NCBI GenBank assembly: GCA_017999215.1
Contig: JAGOBQ010000070.1
Coordinates: forward strand, 1-12,638
From: Thermoanaerobaculia bacterium
Lineage (GTDB): Bacteria; Acidobacteriota; Thermoanaerobaculia; UBA5066
Length of the DNA stretch: 12,638 nucleotides
Direction of reading: 5' to 3'
The translations under genes and the position numbers were made by a program. Below, piece after piece: positions 1-5,732 of the stretch. A model generated the notes under the pieces. The model was given only the letters and a program-made list of their open reading frames with translations. It searched no databases and had not been told where the DNA came from. Numbering within the stretch: position 1 is the first letter of the stretch; each line of letters begins with the position of its first letter.

Positions 1-972
1 GTCGAAGTACTCGGTGGTGGCGGCCGGCATCCCGAACCAGTCCTGGATCGGCTTCGGCGAGAAGAGGAGCTTCGCGATCACGGCCGGGACGGGCACGTAG
101 ACGAACTGCTTGCCGAGCGCCTTCGCGAAGAGCTCCTCGATCTCGAACGCGGAAAGCGGGCGGGGGTCGGTGAGGTGGTAGGTCTTCCCGATCGACCCCT
201 CCCACGTCGAGAGGCGGGCGATCGCCTCGAGGACGAAGTCGACCGGGACGAGGTTCACGGGGTTCGTTCCCGTTCCCACCTTCACGAAGACGCCGGGCGA
301 CGGGAGCTGGCGCATCGCGTTCAGGGCGAAGTAAGGGCCGTCGAACTTCGCCGTCTCGCCGGTCCGCGAGTCGCCGACGACGATCGCGGGGCGGTAGGTC
401 GCGGTCGGAAGGGCGCTCCCCCGCACCGCCTCCTCGGCGAGGAACTTCGTCTCCTCGTAGTAGTTCTTGAACGACTGCCCCACGTCGAGGTCCGTCTCGC
501 GGAAAAGCCCGACGGCCGTCCCGGAGACGTAGGCGGTGGAGACGTAGTCGAACCGCCGAAGGTGCGGACACTCCTCGAGGAACGCGAGGACGTTCCGCGT
601 CCCCTCGACGTTGATCCGCATCCCGACCTCGCGCGGGACCGCGAGGTCGTAGACGGCCGCGAGGTGGTAGCAGCCGGTCAGCTTGCGGTGGAGGACGCGG
701 GCCTCCGTCTCCCCGATCCCGAGGCCCGGCGCCGTGATGTCCCCGACGACGAGCTCGATTCGCCCCGCCGTCCCCGGGTGCGCCTCGGCCAGCTGGGCGA
801 CGGACGAGCGCGCGAGGTCGAGGAACTTCTCCTGTACGAGACAGTGGAAGAGGGTGTCGGGCTCGAGCTCGAGGAGGCGCGGAATGAGCCGCGCGCCGAT
901 GAAGCCCGGGAACCCGGTGAAGAGGACGACTCGGGACGGGGCGGGGTTCGCGCTCGCTTTCTTCCTGGCCAT
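1..972 (-). CDS. SDR-family NAD(P)-dependent reductase, thioester/acyl-CoA reductase-like (C-terminus cut by window edge)
   Basis: 324 codons are present; the gene continues past base 1, so its C-terminus is missing. The N-terminus carries a Rossmann motif, TGFPGFIG (residues 19-26, GxxGxxG type). Further motifs are CYHLAAVYD (101-109), NVEGTRNV (121-128), the active-site serine region YVSTAYVSG (143-151), and YxxxK as Y172-K176 in YYEETK. The segment YRPAIVVGDSRTG (193-205) is typical of extended SDRs. The pattern best fits the NAD_binding_4 / thioester-reductase-like branch, which reduces acyl thioesters or acts as an epimerase/dehydratase; the substrate cannot be read from this part. The ATG at 972 is preceded by a purine-rich GAGAGG. 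Only 23 bases separate it from the pabC stop, so it is probably the third gene of the pabB-pabC operon, though no folate role is implied. Confidence 0.85.
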   Translation of the reverse strand, partial: MARKKASANPAPSRVVLFTGFPGFIGARLIPRLLELEPDTLFHCLVQEKFLDLARSSVAQLAEAHPGTAGRIELVVGDITAPGLGIGETEARVLHRKLTGCYHLAAVYDLAVPREVGMRINVEGTRNVLAFLEECPHLRRFDYVSTAYVSGTAVGLFRETDLDVGQSFKNYYEETKFLAEEAVRGSALPTATYRPAIVVGDSRTGETAKFDGPYFALNAMRQLPSPGVFVKVGTGTNPVNLVPVDFVLEAIARLSTWEGSIGKTYHLTDPRPLSAFEIEELFAKALGKQFVYVPVPAVIAKLLFSPKPIQDWFGMPAATTEYFD

Positions 973-995
973 ACCGTGCCTCTCTTCCCGACAGT

Positions 996-1775
996 CTAGA
1001 GCGATTTCTGCAATGCGGCGTCGGTCCGGAGCCTCTCCCGGAACGCCTCGATCGCCCGGAGCATCGCGGGAGGCCGGGCGCACTCCTCGCCGTCGAGGGA
1101 GAGGAGCGGCGCCGCGGTCGTGAGCGAGCCGAGGAGGAAGCTCCCCGCGAGGAGCTCGCCCCGGCCGAGGCCCCGGCGCTCTCCCGCTCCTTCGAGGAAC
1201 GCCTCGGCCGTGACCGAGGGGAGGCCGCCCGGACCGAGCCCGGCGAGGCGCCCTCCGTTCCACGCGACGAGCGCCGTCGAGCTCCCCTCGACGAAGGCAT
1301 CGCCGTCCCGGAAGAGCGCCTCGTCGCAGCCCGCCTTCCGCGCGTGCCGGAGGGCCGCGACGGCGCCGAAGTAGCTCGTCGACTTGAAGCCGGACGAGTC
1401 GCGCCGGAACCGCTCGGGCGCGGTCAGAGCCCGCGAGCCCTTCCTTCGCGCGAGGGTGTTCGGCGGGATCGCCCGGACCGACGCGTCGAGGCGCCAGGAG
1501 GCCGTTTCCTCGACGTCGTGACCGATCGCGATCCAGGAGAGGCGCAGGGAGCGCTCGTCGTCCCCGTCGGAGATTCCGCCGAGAGCGGCGCGGGCCGCCG
1601 ACTCGACCGCGTCGCCGGAGGGGGCCGGAAGCTCGAGCGCCTCGAGCGTCGCGAGCAGCCGGCGCAGATGCGCGTCCCAGAGGACGGCGCGCCGGCCGAC
1701 GAGGAGGAGCGTCTCGAAGAAGCCGAAGCCGCGCTCGACGACGGGCGCGTCGTAGGGGATCGGGTCGGGGCTCAT
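996..1775 (-). CDS. pabC: Aminodeoxychorismate lyase (class IV PLP aminotransferase fold)
   Basis: The 259-residue product should cleave 4-amino-4-deoxychorismate to 4-aminobenzoate and pyruvate in the cytoplasm, a folate-pathway step. The class-IV PLP fold is visible in ERGFGFFETLL (residues 14-24), in the likely Schiff-base lysine K131 within FKSTSYFGAVAAL (130-142), and in the cofactor-binding segment GCDEALF..FVEGSSTAL (149-169, with E163). Length is normal for the family. The ATG overlaps the pabB stop as ATGA, and GAGGTG lies just upstream as a ribosome binding site, so it is translationally coupled to pabB. A branched-chain or D-amino-acid aminotransferase has the same fold; the coupling to a PabB decides the call. 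The open frame extends far upstream through pabB, but that part is a shadow. Confidence 0.9.
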   Translation of the reverse strand: MSPDPIPYDAPVVERGFGFFETLLLVGRRAVLWDAHLRRLLATLEALELPAPSGDAVESAARAALGGISDGDDERSLRLSWIAIGHDVEETASWRLDASVRAIPPNTLARRKGSRALTAPERFRRDSSGFKSTSYFGAVAALRHARKAGCDEALFRDGDAFVEGSSTALVAWNGGRLAGLGPGGLPSVTAEAFLEGAGERRGLGRGELLAGSFLLGSLTTAAPLLSLDGEECARPPAMLRAIEAFRERLRTDAALQKSL

Positions 1776-2962
1776 CTCACCTCGCTCTCGCCCGCCGCCG
1801 CGGCGAGCGCCCGGAAGAACTCTCGGGACTTCGTCTCGGACTCCTCCCACTCGTGCCGCGGGTCCGAGTCCCAGACGATCCCTCCCCCCGCATGGTAGGC
1901 GACCGCCCGCCCCGAGACGATCGCCGTCCGGATCGCCACGTTCAGGACCGCGGTCCCGTCTCCGCGGACGAAACCGGCGGCGCCGGTGTAGGGCCCCCGG
2001 GGCGCGGGCTCGAGCCTGCGGATGAATCCGAGGGCCGACCGCTTCGGCGCCCCCGTGATCGACCCGGCCGGGAGCGTCGCGAGGAGGAGGTCGGAGAGCG
2101 CCGTCCCCGGCGCGAGCGTCCCCGCGACCGTCGACTCGAGGTGGTGCAGGTGGCGATAGCTCTTCACGCTCCGGAGCGCCGGGACGTGGACGCTCCCCGG
2201 CGTGCAGACCCGGCCGAGGTCGTTGCGGACGAGGTCGACGATCATCAGGTGCTCCGCGGCGTCCTTCTCCGACGAGACGAGCAGGGCGCGGGCCGCCTCC
2301 ACCGAGCCTCCGGCCGTCCTCGCGACGGTTCCCTTGATCGGGGCCGAGGCGACGCGGCCGGTGGCGAGGTCCACCTCGAGGAAGAGCTCGGGCGAATTCG
2401 AGACGACGGCGGCCGAGCCCGTGTCGACGAGGATGGCGTAGGGCACCGCGTTGTCCGCGTAGAGGAGGTCTGCGAGGCGACGTGCCGGCACGGGGAGCTC
2501 GCGGACGACGCGACGGGTCAGGTTCGCCTGGTAGACGTCGCCTCGCGCGATCCCGGCGCGGATCGCGGACACGGCGGCGGACCACTCCTCGCGCGTCATA
2601 CCGGACCAAAGACCGAACGGTTCGTCGGACCCGCCGCGCCCGTCGGGCCGGGCGGGGCTCGGAGGGCCGGAATCGGCCGCCTTCCGGAGGTCGAAGAGGC
2701 CGAACCAGGCGAGAGGAGTCGGCGGAGGACGGAAGAGGGCCGCCGATCCCTCGAGCGCGACGCCGGCTTCGTAGGACAGGAAGCCGGCCGCGAGGAGCTC
2801 CGGGCGGCCCGACCGCGCCACCGCGTCGAGGCGATCGAGGAGACCGGGCAGCTCCCCGGGGCGGTCCGCCTTCACTTCGAGGACCTCGAGTGGCTCGCGG
2901 AGCTCGAGCGGCTCCGGGAGCTTCCACCCGGGGCCCCGCAGGAGGACGAAGGGAGACGACAC
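1772..2962 (-). CDS. pabB: Aminodeoxychorismate synthase component I
   Basis: The 396-residue chorismate-binding enzyme makes 4-amino-4-deoxychorismate from chorismate and ammonia. Visible motifs, in order, are NSPELFLEVD (189-198), SAPIKGTVART (207-217), HLMIVDLVRNDLGRV (238-252), LPAGSITGAPK (297-307) and YHAGGGIVWDSDP (356-368). K210 in PIKGT is the lysine that marks PabB; anthranilate synthase TrpE normally has alanine there, so this favours aminobenzoate over tryptophan synthesis. The N-terminal region (1-120) is shorter and less conserved than in E. coli PabB. No glutaminase (PabA) domain is fused and none lies in the window, so ammonia supply must come from a PabA or TrpG encoded elsewhere. 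The start is GTG with no Shine-Dalgarno sequence; no ATG lies in frame close upstream. It is coupled to pabC by a 4-base overlap. Confidence 0.93.
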   Translation of the reverse strand: MSSPFVLLRGPGWKLPEPLELREPLEVLEVKADRPGELPGLLDRLDAVARSGRPELLAAGFLSYEAGVALEGSAALFRPPPTPLAWFGLFDLRKAADSGPPSPARPDGRGGSDEPFGLWSGMTREEWSAAVSAIRAGIARGDVYQANLTRRVVRELPVPARRLADLLYADNAVPYAILVDTGSAAVVSNSPELFLEVDLATGRVASAPIKGTVARTAGGSVEAARALLVSSEKDAAEHLMIVDLVRNDLGRVCTPGSVHVPALRSVKSYRHLHHLESTVAGTLAPGTALSDLLLATLPAGSITGAPKRSALGFIRRLEPAPRGPYTGAAGFVRGDGTAVLNVAIRTAIVSGRAVAYHAGGGIVWDSDPRHEWEESETKSREFFRALAAAAGESEVR

Positions 2963-2969
2963 GCTCGGG

Positions 2970-2976
2970 TAGTCTA
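2970..2976. promoter_or_regulatory. Candidate symmetric -10 element shared by pabB and the divergent thioesterase
   Basis: The 20-base gap between the two GTG starts contains TAGTCTA. Read on the plus strand, TAGTCT (2970-2975) ends 7 bases before the thioesterase GTG. Read on the minus strand, TAGACT (2976-2971) ends 8 bases before the pabB GTG. Both fit TAnnnT, and neither start has a Shine-Dalgarno sequence, so one near-palindromic -10 could drive two leaderless transcripts. No convincing -35 was found on either side. This is inference from position and symmetry. Confidence 0.4.
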
Positions 2977-2982
2977 CGAAGC

Positions 2983-3402
2983 GTGAGAGAAGAACGCTGG
3001 GTCGAGACCGGGGTGAAGGTCCGCTACGCCGAGACCGACGCGCAGGGGGTCGTCTACCACGGCTCGTACGTCGTCTGGTTCGAGGTCGGGCGGACGGAGT
3101 ACTGCGAGGCGGCCGGCTACCCCTATCCGAAGATGGAGGCCGAGGGGGTGCAGATCGTCGTCGTCGACCTCTCGGCGCGTTTCCGCCTGCCGGCCCGCTA
3201 CGGCGACGTCGTCCGGGTCGCGACGCGCCTCGCCACGATCCGGAGCCGCGGCTGCACGTTCGCCTACCGCGTCTTCCTTCCCCACGGCGGGCTCGCCGTC
3301 GAGGGGGAGACCGTGCACGTCTTCGTCGACGCTTCCACCGGCCGGACGATCTCCGCGCCCGAGCCGATCCGCTCGACTCTCACCGCCTTCGCGGAAAGCT
3401 GA
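2983..3402 (+). CDS. Acyl-CoA thioesterase, YbgC/FadM-type 4HBT hotdog protein
   Basis: The 139-residue protein belongs to the 4-hydroxybenzoyl-CoA thioesterase-like family, which hydrolyses acyl-CoA or acyl-ACP thioesters in the cytoplasm. The signature is VRYAETDAQGVVYHGSYVVW (13-32), continuing FEVGR (33-37). D19 is the expected catalytic aspartate, followed by G22, H26, Y29 and the F-E..R end of the motif. Length is normal for YbgC. The start is a GTG at 2983 without a Shine-Dalgarno site; it gives the correct N-terminal length, while the longer open frame upstream is antisense to pabB. ybgC often sits directly before tolQ in other diderms. Here it is about 8 kb from tolQ, between pabB and coaD, so a Tol-linked role cannot be inferred from position. 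Specific substrate unknown. Confidence 0.88.
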   Translation: MREERWVETGVKVRYAETDAQGVVYHGSYVVWFEVGRTEYCEAAGYPYPKMEAEGVQIVVVDLSARFRLPARYGDVVRVATRLATIRSRGCTFAYRVFLPHGGLAVEGETVHVFVDASTGRTISAPEPIRSTLTAFAES

Positions 3403-3411
3403 GGCCTCAGC
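3398..3411. terminator. Perfect 14-base palindrome at the convergent gene ends (possible weak bidirectional terminator)
   Basis: GCTGAGGCCTCAGC reads the same on both strands and contains both the thioesterase TGA (3400-3402) and the coaD TGA (3407-3409). Only four bases separate the two genes. As RNA it could fold a 5-base stem with a 4-base loop on either transcript. There is no long T tract on either side, so intrinsic termination would be weak. Transcript collision or Rho-dependent ending is equally possible. Confidence 0.3.
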
Positions 3412-3898
3412 CTCCCTTGCCGTTTGGCAGCTTCTTCTGGAGCGCCCGGTAGACGAGGGACGGGACGAGCTCCGAGACGTTGCCCCCGAGCCGGTGGACC
3501 TCCTTGACGAGGCGGCTCGAGAGATACGAGAGCTCCTCCTTCGGTGTCAGGAAGACCGTCTCCACCTCCGGGTCGAGCCGCCGGTTCATGAGCGCCATCT
3601 GGAACTCGTACTCGAAATCGGAGACGACCCGCAGGCCGCGGAGGACGATGTTCGTCTTCTCGGCGCGGAGGAAGTCGACGAGGAGGCCTGAGAACGCCTT
3701 GACCTTCACCTTCGGCTCGCGCCGGAAGACGTCCCGCGTCATCTGCACGCGCTCCTCGACGGTGAAGAGCGGGGCCTTCTCCGTATTGCAGAGGACGGCG
3801 ACGAGGACGCGGTCGAAGATGTGGCAGCCCCGGCGGACCAGGTCGACGTGCCCGTTCGTCATCGGGTCGAACGAGCCCGGATAGACGGCGATTCGCAT
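3407..3898 (-). CDS. coaD: Phosphopantetheine adenylyltransferase
   Basis: The 163-residue enzyme transfers AMP from ATP to 4'-phosphopantetheine, giving dephospho-CoA, the penultimate step of coenzyme A synthesis. It matches the bacterial CoaD pattern throughout: YPGSFDPMTNGHVDLV (6-21) with the TxGH nucleotide-binding motif at 14-17, then NIVLRGLRVVSDFEYE (83-98), and YLSSRLVKEV (125-134), the equivalent of the family's ISSSxVKE. Length is normal. The ATG start matches the family N-terminus. There is no Shine-Dalgarno site, but TAGAAT lies 10 bases upstream, so coaD may have its own promoter although it follows the permease gene after only 13 bases. Its role is housekeeping and gives no clear link to the transport genes ahead of it. 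Confidence 0.97.
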   Translation of the reverse strand: MRIAVYPGSFDPMTNGHVDLVRRGCHIFDRVLVAVLCNTEKAPLFTVEERVQMTRDVFRREPKVKVKAFSGLLVDFLRAEKTNIVLRGLRVVSDFEYEFQMALMNRRLDPEVETVFLTPKEELSYLSSRLVKEVHRLGGNVSELVPSLVYRALQKKLPNGKGG

Positions 3899-3908
3899 CG
3901 GAGCGCGG

Positions 3909-3914
3909 ATTCTA
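3909..3914 (-). promoter_or_regulatory. Candidate -10 element for coaD
   Basis: TAGAAT on the minus strand matches five of six bases of TATAAT, and ten bases separate it from the coaD ATG. Its first three bases are the stop codon of the upstream permease gene. No good -35 lies 16-18 bases upstream. If used, the 5' leader would be only a few bases, consistent with the missing Shine-Dalgarno site of coaD. Confidence 0.35.
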
Positions 3915-4751
3915 GCGGCTTTCAGTCAGCGCCTCTCCGGCCTTTCGCGCCGAGAGGACGAGCAGGAAGAGCGCGACGGCGGGCGGGACGACGCACCACC
4001 AGGCGCTCGTCAGGCTCTCCCGCGCGTCGGCGAGGGCCCGGCCCCAGGAGGCCGAAGGGGGCGGCACGCCGAGACCGAGGAAGGAGAGCGACGCCTCGAG
4101 GAGGACGGCCCCGCCGACGATGTACGGCAGCGTCGCGAGGGCGGGGGCGATCGCTCCGGGGAGGACGTGACGGACGACGACCCGGACGGGACCGGCGCCC
4201 GCCGCGCGGGCCGCCTCGACGTACGGCGAGGAGGAGAGACGGAGAGCTTCGGCCCGGACGAGTCGGGCCGCCTCCGGCCAGGCCGTCAGTGCGATCAGGA
4301 GCGCTGCCGTCCATCGCGACGGCGGGACGAGCGCCGCCCCGGCCGCCACGAGGACGAGCGCTGGGAACGCCTGGACGACGCCGGTCACGAGGAGGACCGC
4401 CCGATCGACGGGCGCTCCGAGAGTCCCCGCCGCGGCGCCGAGGAGAGTCCCCACGGCGAACGCGAGGGCGGCCGCGGCGAGGCCGACGAGGACGGAGACC
4501 CTCGCCCCGTGGAGGAGGCGCGACAGGACGTCCCTCCCGAGGTCGTCGGTGCCGAGGAGGTGCGTTCCGTCCGGGGGGCGCAGGCGGGCCGCGAGGTCGG
4601 CCGCGTCGGGGTCGAACGGGACGGGCGTCAGGATTCGGAGAGCGAGCGGCGCGTCGACGGGTCGATCCCGGGCGAGGAGCGGGGCCAGGAACGCGATCGC
4701 CGGGAAGAGCGCGAGGACGAGGAGGCGGACTCGGACGCGCGCGCCCCTCAC
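3912..4751 (-). CDS. ABC transporter permease, DppC/OppC family
   Basis: The 279-residue inner-membrane protein is the DppC-type subunit of a peptide/nickel-class ABC importer. Family marks are HLLGTDDLGRDVLSRLLHG (64-82) before the core membrane segments, the EAA loop YVEAARAAGAGPVRVVVRHV (177-196) that docks on an ATPase, and EASLSFLGLGVPPPSASWG (219-237). Hydrophobic segments are at about 10-26, 85-110, 118-142, 145-160, 205-225 and 253-267. The start is a GTG that overlaps the dppB-like stop as GTGA, with GGAGGAG just upstream, so it is coupled to its partner. The intact EAA loop implies that an ATPase partner exists, but none is encoded in this window. Substrate (peptide, metal chelate or other) cannot be told from the permease. 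Confidence 0.93.
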   Translation of the reverse strand: MRGARVRVRLLVLALFPAIAFLAPLLARDRPVDAPLALRILTPVPFDPDAADLAARLRPPDGTHLLGTDDLGRDVLSRLLHGARVSVLVGLAAAALAFAVGTLLGAAAGTLGAPVDRAVLLVTGVVQAFPALVLVAAGAALVPPSRWTAALLIALTAWPEAARLVRAEALRLSSSPYVEAARAAGAGPVRVVVRHVLPGAIAPALATLPYIVGGAVLLEASLSFLGLGVPPPSASWGRALADARESLTSAWWCVVPPAVALFLLVLSARKAGEALTESR

Positions 4752-5695
4752 GACTCCTCCGCGTCGACGATGCGCGGGTCCGCGAGGGCCGCGAGCGCGT
4801 CCGCCCCGAGCGTCGCGACGACGACGGCGACGCCGGACGCGAGCGTCAGGCCGAGGACCGTCGGGAGGTCGCGGGCGAAGACCGAATCGGCGAGGAGCTG
4901 GCCGGTGCCCGGGACGGCGAAGACCCTCTCCACCAGGACGGAGCCGGCGACGAGCTGCGGTACGAGCGCCGCGAGGAGCCCCGCGAACGCCGGCGCGGAA
5001 CGGCGGAGCGCGCGGAGCGTCTCCTCATGGGGCGATTCCCCGCGCGCACGGCCCGCGACGGCCGAGGGCGATCCGAGCGCCGCCCGGACGCTCTCCCGCA
5101 CGACGCGGGCGATCGGGGCGAGGGCGACGAGCGCGAGCGTGAGGGCGGGGAGCGCGAGGCCCGCGACTCCGCCGGAGGGCTCCGCGAAGACGGGGACCCA
5201 CCGGAGTCTCACGGCGAAGACGAGGAGGAGGAGGATGCCGAGAGCGAAGCTCGGGAGGGAGAAGAGGGCGTCGAGGAGGAGCCCCGAGACCCGGTCGGCC
5301 CGTCCCCCGGGCCGGCGCCCGGCCGCGAGGCCGAGCGGCACGCCGATGAAGGCGGCGAGAAGGAGGGCGACGCCGTTCACAGAGAGCGTCGTCGGAAGAG
5401 TCTCGCCGATCCGCTCCGTCACCTTCCGTCCGTCACGGAAGGAGCGTCCGAGGTCGAGCCGGACGGCCGATCCGATCCAGGAGCCGAGGCGGACGGCAAG
5501 GGGACGATCGAGCCCGTGCACCGCGCGGAACGCCTCCAGCGCCTCCTCGGAGGCCGGGCGTCGCCCCGGGACCCCTCCGGCCGCGAGGCGGGCCGGGTCG
5601 CCGGGAGCCGCCGAGAGGAGGAGGAAGACCGCGACGAGCACGCCGAAAAGCGTCCCGACCGCGCCGAGGGCGCGCCTCGCCAGGAACCGGGTCAC
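4748..5695 (-). CDS. ABC transporter permease, DppB/OppB family
   Basis: The 315-residue inner-membrane protein is the DppB-type partner of the permease encoded downstream. It begins with MTRFLARRALGAVGTLFGVL (1-20), the usual arginine-rich start and first membrane helix. It then has SAAPGDPA (28-35), GLDRPLAVRLGSWI (61-74), DLGRSFRDG (81-89), LPTTLSV (100-106), and the C-terminal VERVFAVPGTGQLLADSVF (255-273), typical of OppB/DppB. The cytoplasmic loop at about 205-235 (AVAGRARGESPHEETLRAL) keeps an ARxxG-like core but is otherwise poorly matched to the usual YVRTARAKGL. The start is GTG with no Shine-Dalgarno sequence; TAACAT lies 8 bases upstream. It follows the solute-binding protein gene after 37 bases. 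Confidence 0.92.
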   Translation of the reverse strand: MTRFLARRALGAVGTLFGVLVAVFLLLSAAPGDPARLAAGGVPGRRPASEEALEAFRAVHGLDRPLAVRLGSWIGSAVRLDLGRSFRDGRKVTERIGETLPTTLSVNGVALLLAAFIGVPLGLAAGRRPGGRADRVSGLLLDALFSLPSFALGILLLLVFAVRLRWVPVFAEPSGGVAGLALPALTLALVALAPIARVVRESVRAALGSPSAVAGRARGESPHEETLRALRRSAPAFAGLLAALVPQLVAGSVLVERVFAVPGTGQLLADSVFARDLPTVLGLTLASGVAVVVATLGADALAALADPRIVDAEES

Positions 5696-5703
5696 GGACG
5701 AGG

Positions 5704-5709
5704 ATGTTA
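5704..5709 (-). promoter_or_regulatory. Candidate -10 element before the DppB-like gene
   Basis: TAACAT on the minus strand lies in the 37-base gap after the solute-binding protein gene, 8 bases before the GTG start. The start lacks a Shine-Dalgarno sequence, so an internal promoter giving a leaderless transcript is possible. No -35 at normal spacing was seen. It may be chance, since the gene could also be read from the upstream operon transcript. Confidence 0.3.
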
Positions 5710-5732
5710 CGCGGCGGCGGTCCGGGCGTCCG

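Noticed and set aside
1776..2927. A 643-residue frame containing pabC as its C-terminus (possible fusion)
   Set aside because: The N-terminal part is antisense-like, Arg/Pro-rich shadow of pabB; PabB itself is intact in another frame with all motifs.
1772..2962. Anthranilate synthase component I (trpE) as an alternative to pabB
   Set aside because: The PIKGT lysine and the coupling with an aminodeoxychorismate lyase gene favour PabB.
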